Of a stretch of 64,000 bases of DNA, positions 25,694 through 35,052 are shown piece after piece. The position numbers were made by a program, and so were the translations under genes. The DNA is taken from assembly GCF_945952435.1 (NCBI RefSeq), contig NZ_CAMFHZ010000003.1, forward strand, positions 62,001-126,000, in the 5' to 3' direction. Position 1 is the stretch's first letter, and each line of letters starts with the position of its first letter. This DNA is from an uncultured Microbacterium sp. GTDB taxonomy: Bacteria; Actinomycetota; Actinomycetes; Actinomycetales; Microbacteriaceae. Under the pieces are notes generated by a model, which was not told the DNA's origin, did not search any database, and saw only the letters and a list, made by a program, of their open reading frames with translations.

Positions 25694-25772
25694 GCGCCAC
25701 CGCACCGCGCCAGACGGCCCACGGCGTCCGCAGGGGTGAGTGCGATGTCGGCGGCGCCGACGAGGATGGGCG

Positions 25773-28739
25773 ATGATGAGCACCGACGCGAACGACGACT
25801 GGCGCGCGCTCCTGCCCGCCGCGCCCACCACCGGTGCGGGGCTCGCGCTCGGCGTCGAGCTGCGCCGCAGGGATCGTGCGGACGCCGGGCACTGGACGAG
25901 CCGCCCTCTGCGCACCGCGACGGCCAGGGACCTCGTCAAGGACCGTGGCGAGTTGTTCCTCGCCGTCCGCCCCTTGCGTCGCAACGACGCGGGCAACGCC
26001 TGGGTCCAGGGCGACGCGGGCTGGGACGCCGTGCGGCGGCCCGGGAGCCGCTTCGCCGCCGCGCAGTCGCGCTGGTTCGCCGACCTGCTCAGCATCTCGC
26101 GCGACTCGCTCCTGTCGGGCACAGCGGGGGACTGGCTCCTGCTCGATCCCGTCGCCTCCGCGCTGCTCTGGCCGCATCTCTCCGGGGCGGAGCGCCTGGG
26201 CATCCCGTTCGTCGCGACGGAGCGTCGGACGCGCCTGCGCTGGTCCGAGGACCTGCGCTTCGCGGTCGACGTCCGCGCGACGGGGGACGGGGGGCTGCGG
26301 ATCGACCTGGCGCTGTCGGACGCGGGGGACGAGGTGCCGGCGGCCCAGGTCCGGGCGATCGGCGCGGGAGGGGTCTACGCGTACCGCGTGGTCGCGGCCG
26401 ACATCGAACTCACGCTGGGCCCGGTGAGCGTCACCGAGACCGCGCGGGCGCTCCTCGACGCTCCCGACGGACTCGCCGTGGCGCCCGTGGACAAGGACGT
26501 GTTCTTCCGGGAGGCCTCCCCGCTCCTGCGTGCCGTCGGCGAGCTCCGCGCGGGCCGTGACGTGCGTCTGCCGGATCCGCCGCGCCCGGTTCCGCTGCTC
26601 GTCGTGGACTTCCGTCCCGCGGACGTGGTCGGGTATCGACTGCACTGGGACTACCCGGGCTACGCCAGGTTCCCCCTCGACGAGCGGGGCGCCGAGTCCG
26701 GCATCAGAGACGCGGCCCGCGAGGCGGAGCACCGTCCCGTGCTGATCGCCGCCTGGACCGAGACGACGGGCCTGCCCTTCCTGCTCTCCGGTTCGTTCCG
26801 CGATGCGGACGCGGCCGAATTCGTGTCCCACCTCGTCCCCACGCTCGAGGAACGCGGCTTCTCGGTGACGACCAGCGGCACGCCGCGCACGTACGCCGCG
26901 CTCACCGGAGAGCCGGAGATCACGGTGAACACCGTGGAGAGCACGGATCCGGACTGGTTCGATCTCGGCGTGATCGTGCGCATCGACGGGCGCAGCATCC
27001 CGTTCGAACCGCTGTTCCGGGCGCTCGCACTGCGCCAGGGCAAGCTCAAGCTGGTCGACAACTCCTGGTTCTCGTTGCGTCATCCGGCCTTCGACCGGTT
27101 GAAGGAACTGCTCGACGAGGCGACGGAGCTGGCGGAGTGGGAGACCGGTCCGCGGATCCCACGCACGCACGTCACGCTGTGGGAGGACTTCGAGGACCTC
27201 GCGGACGAGGCGCTCCCCGCCCGCACGTGGCGCGCCGCGGTCGACGACCTCCGCGCCGATCCCGCCACCGATCCGGTGCCGGTCCCCGCGGGGATCACAG
27301 CCGTGCTGCGGCCGTATCAACAGGAGGGATTCAGCCGGCTCGCGCGGCTGTGGAAGCACCGATTGGGCGGCATCCTCGCCGACGACATGGGCCTGGGCAA
27401 GACGCTGCAACTGCTCGCCCTCATCGCGCACGCGAGGCAAGGCGCGAGCGCGGACGGCGATGACGAGGCGCGCGCGCCCTGGCTCGTCGTGGCGCCGACC
27501 TCCGTGCTGCCCGTGTGGGTGCGCGAGGCGGAACGCTTCGCCCCCGCGCTCCGCGTCGCCCTGGTCGCCCGGACGAGGGACGCCCGAGGTGTGCCGTTGG
27601 ACGACGTGATCGCGGGCGCCGACGTCGTGGTCACCTCGTACACGGTCCTGCGCCTGGACGCCGGGGAGTTCTCCGCCCGGCGGTGGGACGGGGTCGTGCT
27701 CGACGAGGCGCAGCAGGTGAAGAACCCCGCCACGCAGCAGCACCAGGCGGTGGCGGCGCTGGATGCCCGTGCGGTGTTCGCGGCGACCGGCACGCCCCTG
27801 GAGAACGGTCTGGACGAGCTCTGGGCGCTGCTGAGCCTCGTCGCTCCGGGACTGTTCCCCTCGGCGCGGCGGTTCAGGGAGGACTTCGTCCAGCCGATCG
27901 AGCAGGGCAAGGTGCCGGAGAACGCCGAGGGCGCTCGGTACCGGCAGGGCCGGATCGCGCTGCTGCGTCGCCGGATCCGTCCCTTCCTCATCCGCCGGAC
28001 GAAGGAGCTCGTCGCGCCGGAGCTGCCCGAGCGGCAGGAGCAGGTGCTGCGGATCGAGCTCGGGCCGGCGCATCGACTGCGCTACGACACGGTGCTGCAG
28101 CGCGAGCGGCAGAAGATCCTGGGGCTTCTCCCGGAGCTCGATCGGCACCGGTTCATCGTGTTCCGGTCTCTCACGCTGCTGCGCATGCTGAGTCTCGCGC
28201 CCGGCCTCGTCGACCCCGACGACGCGGACATCGCCTCGGGGAAGATCGAAGAGCTCGTCGAGCGGATCCTCGAGCTCCGGGCCGAGGGGCACAGAGCGCT
28301 CGTGTTCAGCCAGTTCACCTCCTTCCTCGCCCTCGCCGCCGACCGCCTGCAGCGCGCGGGACTGGACATCTCGTACCTCGACGGTTCCACGCGCCACAGG
28401 GACAGGGTCGTGCAGGAATTCCGAGAGGGGGAGCAGGACGTCTTCCTGCTCAGCCTGAAAGCGGGCGGAACGGGTCTGACGCTCACGGAGGCGGACTACG
28501 TCTTCCTTCTCGACCCGTGGTGGAACCCCGCGGCGGAAGCGCAGGCGGCCGACCGCGCGCACCGGATCGGTCAGAGCGAGCGGGTGTTCGTGTACCGCAT
28601 GATCGCGGCCGACACGATCGAGGAGAAGGTGCTCGCGCTCCAGCAGCGCAAAGCGCGTCTCGCCGCCGCCGTGCTCGACGACGAGGACCTCTTCGCGCAG
28701 TCGCTCACCGCCGACGACATCCGCGACCTCCTGGGCTGA
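25773..28739 (+). CDS. SNF2-family DEAD/DEAH-box helicase with a long unassigned N-terminus
   Basis: A 988-residue superfamily 2 ATPase of the Snf2/HepA type, expected to move on double-stranded DNA. The helicase part occupies the C-terminal half: DDMGLGKT at residues 537-544 (motif I), LDEAQ with D644-E645 (motif II), TGTPLEN (motif III), and QAADRAHRIGQ near 926-936 (motif VI). The first ~480 residues match no domain I recognise; they are not an obvious SWIM domain. Two adjacent ATGs (25773 and 25776) are possible starts. No operon partner is evident: it stands between nusB and namH. Confidence 0.88.
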   Translation: MMSTDANDDWRALLPAAPTTGAGLALGVELRRRDRADAGHWTSRPLRTATARDLVKDRGELFLAVRPLRRNDAGNAWVQGDAGWDAVRRPGSRFAAAQSRWFADLLSISRDSLLSGTAGDWLLLDPVASALLWPHLSGAERLGIPFVATERRTRLRWSEDLRFAVDVRATGDGGLRIDLALSDAGDEVPAAQVRAIGAGGVYAYRVVAADIELTLGPVSVTETARALLDAPDGLAVAPVDKDVFFREASPLLRAVGELRAGRDVRLPDPPRPVPLLVVDFRPADVVGYRLHWDYPGYARFPLDERGAESGIRDAAREAEHRPVLIAAWTETTGLPFLLSGSFRDADAAEFVSHLVPTLEERGFSVTTSGTPRTYAALTGEPEITVNTVESTDPDWFDLGVIVRIDGRSIPFEPLFRALALRQGKLKLVDNSWFSLRHPAFDRLKELLDEATELAEWETGPRIPRTHVTLWEDFEDLADEALPARTWRAAVDDLRADPATDPVPVPAGITAVLRPYQQEGFSRLARLWKHRLGGILADDMGLGKTLQLLALIAHARQGASADGDDEARAPWLVVAPTSVLPVWVREAERFAPALRVALVARTRDARGVPLDDVIAGADVVVTSYTVLRLDAGEFSARRWDGVVLDEAQQVKNPATQQHQAVAALDARAVFAATGTPLENGLDELWALLSLVAPGLFPSARRFREDFVQPIEQGKVPENAEGARYRQGRIALLRRRIRPFLIRRTKELVAPELPERQEQVLRIELGPAHRLRYDTVLQRERQKILGLLPELDRHRFIVFRSLTLLRMLSLAPGLVDPDDADIASGKIEELVERILELRAEGHRALVFSQFTSFLALAADRLQRAGLDISYLDGSTRHRDRVVQEFREGEQDVFLLSLKAGGTGLTLTEADYVFLLDPWWNPAAEAQAADRAHRIGQSERVFVYRMIAADTIEEKVLALQQRKARLAAAVLDDEDLFAQSLTADDIRDLLG

Positions 28740-28786
28740 GGCGGTTACGCACGGCCCCGCTCCAGGCTCTCCGGAGGCGACGCCGG

Positions 28787-28792
28787 TAGACT
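28787..28792 (+). promoter_or_regulatory. -10 box TAGACT for namH
   Basis: TAGACT predicts a start near 28799 and a ~21-nt leader. The leader carries GGGAGGA ahead of the ATG at 28820. Confidence 0.5.
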
Positions 28793-28819
28793 CGGGAGGT
28801 CCACACGGGAGGAAGACAC

Positions 28820-30400
28820 ATGCGGATCACGGGACTCGGACACGCCGGGATGTTCATCGAGACGGCGGGCGGGAACATCATCTGCGACCCCGTGCTCGGG
28901 CCCTCGTTCTACGGCTCGTGGTTCCCGTTCCCCGACAACCGCGGCCTGGACTGGGAACGCTTCGGACGCGAGGCGGACTTCCTCTACGTGTCGCACCGGC
29001 ACCGCGACCACTTCGACCCTCGTCTGCTCGAGCGCCACATCCGCAAGGACATCGAGGTGCTCCTGCCGGAGTACCCGACGGACGACCTGGAGAAGGATCT
29101 GCGCGCGCTCGGCTACGAGAACATCACGTACGCGCCGGCGGGTCAGGTCATCGAACGGGGCGACCTCAAGATCATGATCACGCCGCTGCGCGCTCCGAGC
29201 GACGGACCCATCGGGGACAGCTCGCTGAGCGTGGACGACGGCACGGGCTCCGTGCTGAACCAGAACGACTCGCACCCGCTCGACCTCGAAAAGCTCATGG
29301 ACTTCGGCACCCCTGATGCCTACTTCACGCAGGTCTCCGGGGCGATCTGGTGGCCGATGGTCTACGACCTCCCCATGGACGCCAAGCAGAACTTCGCACG
29401 CCTCAAGCGCGAGGCGCAGAACAAGCGTGCGATGTACTACATCGAGAAGGTCGATGCGCCGCACGTCTTCCCGATGGCCGGGCCGCCCATGTTCCTGCGC
29501 GACGAACTGTTCGACTTCAACGGGGTCGGGCGCAACGGCGAGTCGATCTTCACCGACCAGAAGCAGTTCCTCGCGCACATGAACGAGCTCGCGCCCCAGT
29601 ACGACGGGCATCTCTTCGTGCCGGGCACGGTCGTCACGCTCCAGGACCGCGACGTGGTCGCCGTCGAGCAGACCCTCTACACCGAGGACGAGCTGCGTCA
29701 CGTCTTCGACGAGAAGTGGGAGTACCTGGAGGAGCAGCGGGCCTCCCGGCAGCAGGAGCTCCGCGACGAGGAGGAGCGGCGCGCGCCGGTCCTGCCCCCG
29801 GACGAGATGCTCGCCGCCATCAAGGCCTGGTGGGAGCCGCTGCTGAAGAAGTCCCGCACGATCCGGCTCGGCGTCGGCGGCAACGTCCGCTTCCGGATCG
29901 GAGAGCTCGACATGGTCGTGGACTTCCCCAAGGCGAAGGTCCGCGAGTACGCGGGCGAGGAGTGCATCTACTGGTACACGATCCCCGCCGATCTCGTGTC
30001 GACGAACATCGCGGACCACGAGATCGATTGGTCCAACTCGATCTTCCTCTCGATGCAGTTCTCCGTGGGACGCAGCGGCAAGTTCAACGAGTTCCTCACC
30101 ACGTTCCTCAAGTGCCTCTCGGTCGACCGGATCGAGTACGTCGAGAACTGGTACCAGGAGCAGACCGATCAGACCGAGGACGCCGAGATCGGCGACTGGA
30201 TCGTCCAGCGACGCTGCCCGCACCTCCGCGCCGACCTCACCCGGACCGGTTCCGTGGACGAGAACGGCGTGCTGACGTGCAGCATGCACGACTGGAAGTG
30301 GGATCTGACCTCGGGGCGGTGCCTGTCGACGAGCGGCCACCCGATCCGCGCCGCGAAGATCGACGAGGTCACCGAGGCCGTGCTGAGCGAAGCCTCCTGA
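28820..30400 (+). CDS. namH: Metallo-beta-lactamase-fold/Rieske oxygenase, likely UDP-MurNAc hydroxylase NamH
   Basis: A 526-residue two-domain protein. The N-terminal metallo-beta-lactamase-like domain has HRHRDH at residues 59-64. The C-terminal Rieske [2Fe-2S] domain has C466-P-H468 and C487-S-M-H490. The opening GHAGMFIETAGG and GSWFPFPDN segments closely resemble mycobacterial NamH (Rv3818 in M. tuberculosis, ~516 aa) as I remember it. NamH oxidises the N-acetyl group of UDP-MurNAc to N-glycolyl. Microbacterium is known for glycolyl-type peptidoglycan, which supports the call. I could not run an alignment; a related hydroxylase with another substrate is possible. Confidence 0.78.
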   Translation: MRITGLGHAGMFIETAGGNIICDPVLGPSFYGSWFPFPDNRGLDWERFGREADFLYVSHRHRDHFDPRLLERHIRKDIEVLLPEYPTDDLEKDLRALGYENITYAPAGQVIERGDLKIMITPLRAPSDGPIGDSSLSVDDGTGSVLNQNDSHPLDLEKLMDFGTPDAYFTQVSGAIWWPMVYDLPMDAKQNFARLKREAQNKRAMYYIEKVDAPHVFPMAGPPMFLRDELFDFNGVGRNGESIFTDQKQFLAHMNELAPQYDGHLFVPGTVVTLQDRDVVAVEQTLYTEDELRHVFDEKWEYLEEQRASRQQELRDEEERRAPVLPPDEMLAAIKAWWEPLLKKSRTIRLGVGGNVRFRIGELDMVVDFPKAKVREYAGEECIYWYTIPADLVSTNIADHEIDWSNSIFLSMQFSVGRSGKFNEFLTTFLKCLSVDRIEYVENWYQEQTDQTEDAEIGDWIVQRRCPHLRADLTRTGSVDENGVLTCSMHDWKWDLTSGRCLSTSGHPIRAAKIDEVTEAVLSEAS

Positions 30401-30428
30401 GGCGACGGGCCGCGGCGCGTGCGTCGCC
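30401..30428 (+). terminator. Possible terminator after namH
   Basis: GGCGACG (30401-30407) pairs with CGTCGCC (30422-30428); the 14-nt loop contains a further GC-rich palindrome. It begins immediately after the namH stop. There is no U-tract, so the call is tentative. Confidence 0.45.
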
Positions 30429-30459
30429 CTCGCCGTCCGCGGAGCTCTGCCGCCTCCGG

Positions 30460-30465
30460 TAGACT
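30460..30465 (+). promoter_or_regulatory. -10 box TAGACT for the pyr operon
   Basis: TAGACT predicts a start near 30472 and a leader of ~55 nt that contains the PyrR-binding element before pyrR. Confidence 0.6.
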
Positions 30466-30485
30466 GGACGCATCGAAGCACGCAA

Positions 30486-30516
30486 CCTTTAACACCGTCC
30501 CGTGAGGCGGAGAAGG
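30486..30516 (+). promoter_or_regulatory. PyrR-binding RNA element overlapping the pyrR ribosome-binding site
   Basis: CCTT (30486-30489) pairs with AAGG (30513-30516). An inner CCG/CGG stem closes a loop containing TCCCGTGAGG, which resembles the conserved PyrR loop. The 3' arm forms part of the AAGGGAG ribosome-binding site before the ATG at 30527. PyrR bound with UMP would therefore stabilise a fold that hides the site, the translational mechanism described for mycobacterial pyrR. Confidence 0.75.
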
Positions 30517-30526
30517 GAGCCGGTGG

Positions 30527-31066
30527 ATGAACGCACGCATCGTGCTGCAGGAAGCCGACATCAGGCGCGCCCTGACGCGCATCGCCCATGAGATCCTCGA
30601 GTCCAATCGGGGTGCGGAGGATCTGGTCCTCCTGGGCATTCCGACGCGCGGGGTCCCCTTGGCCGAACGCCTCGGCCTGCTGATCACCGAGATCGCCCAG
30701 ATCGCCGTGCCGGTCGGATCCCTCGACGTCACCCTGTTCCGGGACGATCTCGCACGGCATCCGACCCGGTCCCCGCACCCGACCGAGATCCCCGCGGGGG
30801 GCATCGACGGGAAGACCGTCGTGCTGGTCGACGACGTGCTCTTCTCGGGCCGCAGCATCCGTGCGGCGCTCGACGCCCTGCAGTCGATCGGCCGCCCCGC
30901 GGCCGTCCGGCTCGCCATCCTCGTCGACCGCGGCCATCGCGAGCTCCCGATCCGCCCCGACTTCGTGGGCAAGAACATCCCCTCGGCCCGCGCCGAGCGC
31001 GTGAATGTGCGCCTGCGCGAGGACGACGGCGAGGACCTCGTCTCGATCGAGGGGAGCGAGGCATGA
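30527..31066 (+). CDS. pyrR: Bifunctional pyr operon regulator/uracil phosphoribosyltransferase PyrR
   Basis: Binds pyr leader RNA when UMP is high and has minor uracil phosphoribosyltransferase activity. The protein has 179 residues. The PRPP-binding motif [18 protein letters not shown] lies near residues 101-118. The N-terminal [10 protein letters not shown] is typical of the family. It is the first gene of the pyr operon and carries a PyrR RNA element directly upstream. pyrB starts 4 nt before its stop. Confidence 0.96.
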   Translation: MNARIVLQEADIRRALTRIAHEILESNRGAEDLVLLGIPTRGVPLAERLGLLITEIAQIAVPVGSLDVTLFRDDLARHPTRSPHPTEIPAGGIDGKTVVLVDDVLFSGRSIRAALDALQSIGRPAAVRLAILVDRGHRELPIRPDFVGKNIPSARAERVNVRLREDDGEDLVSIEGSEA

Positions 31067-32055
31067 GGCATCTGCTCGACACCCGCACGCTCGCCCGGGA
31101 GGACGCCTTGCGCATCCTCGACGTCGCGGAGGACATGGCGGACACCCAGTCCCGCGAGGTCAAGAAGCTCCCGACGCTGCGGGGCAAGACCGTGGTCAAC
31201 CTCTTCTTCGAGGATTCGACCCGCACCAGGATCTCGTTCGAGGCCGCGGCCAAACGGCTGTCCGCCGACGTCATCAACTTCGCGGCCAAGGGGTCGAGCG
31301 TCTCCAAGGGGGAGAGCCTCAAGGACACGGCGCAGACGCTGCAGGCCATGGGCGCCGACGCGGTCGTGATCCGGCACGCGGCGTCGGGCGCCCCCCGCAC
31401 CCTCGCGACGAGCGGCTGGATCTCGGCGGGCGTGGTGAACGCCGGCGACGGCACGCACGAGCATCCCACCCAGGCGCTCCTCGACGCCTACACGATCCGC
31501 AAGCGCCGCTTCGGGGCCGACAGCCGGGGTCGTGATCTGAGCGGCGTCCGCGTGGTCATCGTGGGGGACGTGCTGCACTCCCGGGTCGCGCGCTCCAACG
31601 TGTGGCTGCTCTCGACGCTCGGCGCCGAGGTCACCCTCGTCACCCCTCCCACGCTCATCCCGCAGGACGTCAGCGCGTGGCCTGCGCGGGTGCTGTACGA
31701 CCTCGACGCCGCGCTGGCCGAGGAGCCCGATGCCGTGATGATGCTGCGGATCCAGCTGGAGCGCATGCACGCCGCATACTTCCCGAGCGAACGCGAGTAC
31801 GCGCGGCGGTGGGGACTCGACGCCACGCGGATGCGCCGGCTCCCCGAGGGTACGATCGTCATGCACCCCGGCCCGATGAACCGCGGACTGGAGATCTCCT
31901 CCGAGGCCGCGGACTCCGCGCGATCCACCGTTCTCGAGCAGGTCGCGAACGGGGTGTCCGTGCGCATGGCCGCGCTCTACCTGCTGCTGGCCGGCGAGCG
32001 CCCCGCGGTCGCAGCGACCGCCGACGAGTTCGAGATGAATCGAGGAGACCGATGA
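31063..32055 (+). CDS. pyrB: Aspartate carbamoyltransferase catalytic subunit
   Basis: Condenses carbamoyl phosphate and aspartate. The protein has 330 residues. The carbamoyl phosphate motif STRTR is at residues 52-56, and [12 protein letters not shown] is near 136-147. There is no PyrI regulatory gene nearby, as expected in actinobacteria, where regulation is through PyrR. The ATG overlaps pyrR by 4 nt and the stop overlaps pyrC by 4 nt. Confidence 0.96.
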   Translation: MRHLLDTRTLAREDALRILDVAEDMADTQSREVKKLPTLRGKTVVNLFFEDSTRTRISFEAAAKRLSADVINFAAKGSSVSKGESLKDTAQTLQAMGADAVVIRHAASGAPRTLATSGWISAGVVNAGDGTHEHPTQALLDAYTIRKRRFGADSRGRDLSGVRVVIVGDVLHSRVARSNVWLLSTLGAEVTLVTPPTLIPQDVSAWPARVLYDLDAALAEEPDAVMMLRIQLERMHAAYFPSEREYARRWGLDATRMRRLPEGTIVMHPGPMNRGLEISSEAADSARSTVLEQVANGVSVRMAALYLLLAGERPAVAATADEFEMNRGDR

Positions 32056-33365
32056 CCGAGAGCCTGCTTTTCCGAGGGGCCAGGATCCTCGGGACGACCT
32101 CCGCCGACATCCTCGTGCGCGACGGGCTGATCGTCGAGGTCGGATCCGGTGTCGCCGATGCCTCCGCCCGGGTCGTCGACGTCGAGGGCCTCGTCGCCCT
32201 TCCCGGCCTCGTCGACCTGCACACGCACCTGCGCGAGCCGGGCTACGAGGCCAGCGAGACCGTGCTCTCCGGGACCCGCGCCGCCGCGGCGGGAGGGTTC
32301 ACGGCCGTGTTCGCGATGCCGAACACGTCGCCGGTGGCGGACTCCGCCGGCGTCGTCGAACAGGAGCTCGCCCTCGGCGAGGCGGCCGGCTACGCCGCCG
32401 TCCAGCCGATCGGCGCGGTCACCGTCGGGCAGAAGGGGGAGCGGCTCGCCGAGCTCGGCGCGATGGCCTCTTCCCGCGCCAGGGTGCGCGTGTTCAGCGA
32501 CGACGGTTTCTGCGTCTGGGATCCGCTCATCATGCGCCGTGCGCTCGAGTACGTGAAGGCGTTCGACGGCGTCATCGCGCAGCATGCCCAGGACCCCCGG
32601 CTGACCGAGGGCGCCCAGCTCAACGAGGGCTCCGTGTCGGCCGAGCTCGGGCTCGCGGGGTGGCCGGCGGTCGCCGAAGAGTCGATCATCGCGCGGGACA
32701 TCCTGCTCGCCGAGCACGTCGGATCGCGCCTGCACGTGTGCCACCTGTCCACCGCCGGATCGGTCGAGCTGATCCGCTGGGCCAAGAAGCGCGGCGTCAG
32801 GGTCACTGCCGAGGTCACGCCCCATCACCTGCTGCTGACCGACGAGCTGGCACGCGGCTACGACGCGCGCTTCAAGGTGAACCCGCCGCTGCGCACGCAG
32901 GAGGACGTCCTCGCCGTGCGCGAAGGCCTGGCCGACGGGACGATCGACATCGTCGCGACCGACCACGCGCCGCACCCGAGCGAGGCGAAGGCCTGCGAGT
33001 GGCAGGCCGCCGCCAACGGCATGGTCGGGCTCGAGTCGGCACTGCGGGTGGTCCACCAGGCGATGGTGCAGACCGGGATGCTGGACTGGGCCGACGTCGC
33101 GCGGGTGATGAGCGCCGCCCCCGCCCGGATCGGCGCGCTCGACGGCCACGGCACGCCGATCGCCGCGGGGCAGCCGGCGGAGTTCACGCTGTACGACGCC
33201 GACGCCCAGGGCGTCTTCGCCGCCTCCGACCTGCACGGGCAGAGCACCAACTCGCCGTACCTCGGCCGAGAGCTCCCCGGGAAGGTGCTCTGGACCGTGC
33301 ACCGCGGTGCTCCCACCGTCGAAGACGGCGTCCTCGTCGAGCGCAGCGAGGAGGCAACCCGGTGA
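32052..33365 (+). CDS. pyrC: Dihydroorotase (class I)
   Basis: Closes carbamoyl aspartate to dihydroorotate with zinc. The protein has 437 residues, typical of the longer class I enzymes. Metal ligands appear as H57 and H59 in [13 protein letters not shown], in TPHH near residue 257, and in ATDHAPH near 302. I chose the ATG at 32052, which overlaps the pyrB stop by 4 nt and follows CGAGGAGACC. Confidence 0.96.
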   Translation: MTESLLFRGARILGTTSADILVRDGLIVEVGSGVADASARVVDVEGLVALPGLVDLHTHLREPGYEASETVLSGTRAAAAGGFTAVFAMPNTSPVADSAGVVEQELALGEAAGYAAVQPIGAVTVGQKGERLAELGAMASSRARVRVFSDDGFCVWDPLIMRRALEYVKAFDGVIAQHAQDPRLTEGAQLNEGSVSAELGLAGWPAVAEESIIARDILLAEHVGSRLHVCHLSTAGSVELIRWAKKRGVRVTAEVTPHHLLLTDELARGYDARFKVNPPLRTQEDVLAVREGLADGTIDIVATDHAPHPSEAKACEWQAAANGMVGLESALRVVHQAMVQTGMLDWADVARVMSAAPARIGALDGHGTPIAAGQPAEFTLYDADAQGVFAASDLHGQSTNSPYLGRELPGKVLWTVHRGAPTVEDGVLVERSEEATR

Positions 33366-33883
33366 CCCAGCAGATCGCGGGCGCCGTCGTCCTCGTCGTC
33401 GCGCTCCTCCTTCTGCTCGCGGGCGTGTTCGCCTGGCGTGCACGGCTGCGCCGCGACGCGGGCCTCACCGCTCCGCTCGGCGTTCCCGAGCACGCCGAGG
33501 TGCGGGCCCGCTACGAGACGCTCTACGTCGCCACCACGAAGCACGACCAGCCGCTCGAACGGCTCGCGGTGCGACCGCTCGTGTACCGTGCCCGCGGCGA
33601 GCTGACCATCACCGACCGCGGGGCGGCGCTCAGCCTCGACGGCAGCCCGACCGTGTTCCTCGCATCGAACCGCCTGATCGGCGCCGATCGAGCGACCGTG
33701 ACGATCGATCGGGTCGTCGAGCCGGGCGGGCTGATCCGCCTGACCTGGCGCACCGACGAGGGCACCGTCGTCGACAGCTATCTCCGCATCACGGGCGACC
33801 TGGGCCACACCGACGCCCAGAGCGCCGCGCTCACCGACCTCCAGCGCCTGTGCGCTGACTCCGAGACAGGAGCTTCCGCATGA
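33362..33883 (+). CDS. PH-like single-pass membrane protein of the pyr operon
   Basis: A 173-residue protein with one N-terminal TM helix (residues ~5-25) and a soluble region of ~120 residues rich in beta strands, like a bacterial PH-like domain. It lies between pyrC and carA with 4-nt overlaps on both sides. M. tuberculosis has an anonymous membrane protein in the same place (Rv1382, from memory). The conserved position suggests a role linked to pyrimidine synthesis, but I can assign none. The GTG start is set by the overlap with pyrC. Confidence 0.8.
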   Translation: MTQQIAGAVVLVVALLLLLAGVFAWRARLRRDAGLTAPLGVPEHAEVRARYETLYVATTKHDQPLERLAVRPLVYRARGELTITDRGAALSLDGSPTVFLASNRLIGADRATVTIDRVVEPGGLIRLTWRTDEGTVVDSYLRITGDLGHTDAQSAALTDLQRLCADSETGASA

Positions 33884-35052
33884 CCATCCCCTCCACCTCG
33901 GCGGACCACACCGCCGACGCCGCCGTGCTCGTCCTCGAGGACGGCACCCGACACGTCGGACGCGCGTACGGCGCCCGGGGCACGACCCTCGGCGAGGTCG
34001 TCTTCGCCACCGGCATGTCCGGCTACCAGGAGACGCTGACCGATCCCTCCTACGCCGGCCAGATCGTGCTGCAGACCGCGCCCCACATCGGCAACACCGG
34101 CATGAACGACGAGGATCCGGAGTCCCGTCGCATCTGGGTCGCGGGGTACATCGTGCGCGACCCCTCGCGCATCGTGTCGAACTGGCGCGCCACGACCTCG
34201 CTCGACGACGACCTCGTGCGGGACGGGATCGTCGGCATCAGCGGCATCGACACGCGCGCGATCACCCGGCACATCCGCTCCGCCGGCTCGATGCGCGGCG
34301 GGATCTTCTCCGGCGACGCCGCGGACCTCGATCCGCAGGAGCAGCTGCGGATCGTGACCGAGGCGCCGGAGATGGCGGGACGCAACCTCTCCGCCGAGGT
34401 CTCCGTGTCGGTGGCCGAGATCACCCCGGCGACCGGGGAGCGGGTCGGCAACCTCGCCGTGCTCGACCTCGGCGTGAAGCAGTCCACGCTGGACAACCTC
34501 GCCGCCCGCGGCTTCGACGTCCACGTGCTGCCGCAGTCGTCGTCCTTCGCCGACATCGTCGCGATCGAGCCGGTCGCCGTCTTCTACTCGAACGGCCCCG
34601 GCGACCCCTCTGCCTCGGACGCGCAGGTCGCGGTCCTGCGGGAGGTGCTCGACGCCGGGCTGCCGTACTTCGGCATCTGCTTCGGCAACCAGCTCTTCGG
34701 CCGGGCGCTCGGCCTCGGCACGTACAAGCTCGCCTTCGGTCATAGGGGCATCAACCAGCCCGTGCTGGACAAGGCCACGGGCCGGGTCGAGATCACCGCG
34801 CACAACCACGGCTTCGCGGTCGAGGCGCCCGTCGAGGGCACGTTCGACAGCCCGCACGGCTACGGCCAGGTCGAGGTCAGCCACGTCGGTCTCAACGACC
34901 AGGTCGTCGAGGGGCTCCGCGCCCTCGACATCCCCGCCTTCTCGGTGCAGTACCACCCGGAAGCCGCGGCCGGCCCGCACGACGCCAACTACCTCTTCGA
35001 CAGATTCCGCGACGTCGTCGTCGCCCACCTCGCAAAGAAGGACAGCAAGTAA
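33880..35052 (+). CDS. carA: Carbamoyl phosphate synthase small subunit
   Basis: Supplies ammonia from glutamine to CarB. The protein has 390 residues. The class I glutamine amidotransferase domain carries the nucleophile C267 in GICFGNQ and the His-Glu pair in [12 protein letters not shown] near 360. The N-terminal CarA domain contains [13 protein letters not shown]. It overlaps the upstream PH-like gene by 4 nt and carB by 1 nt (TAATG). carAB serves both pyrimidine and arginine synthesis. Confidence 0.97.
   Translation: MTIPSTSADHTADAAVLVLEDGTRHVGRAYGARGTTLGEVVFATGMSGYQETLTDPSYAGQIVLQTAPHIGNTGMNDEDPESRRIWVAGYIVRDPSRIVSNWRATTSLDDDLVRDGIVGISGIDTRAITRHIRSAGSMRGGIFSGDAADLDPQEQLRIVTEAPEMAGRNLSAEVSVSVAEITPATGERVGNLAVLDLGVKQSTLDNLAARGFDVHVLPQSSSFADIVAIEPVAVFYSNGPGDPSASDAQVAVLREVLDAGLPYFGICFGNQLFGRALGLGTYKLAFGHRGINQPVLDKATGRVEITAHNHGFAVEAPVEGTFDSPHGYGQVEVSHVGLNDQVVEGLRALDIPAFSVQYHPEAAAGPHDANYLFDRFRDVVVAHLAKKDSK

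Noticed and set aside
25482..28562. 1026-codon minus-strand frame opposite nusB and the SNF2 helicase
   Set aside because: Antisense shadow; the helicase motifs prove the plus-strand frame.
25773..30400. SNF2 helicase plus Rieske protein as a phage-defence cassette
   Set aside because: There is no nuclease, methylase, protease or phospholipase partner, the two genes have separate promoters, and the second matches a cell-wall enzyme.
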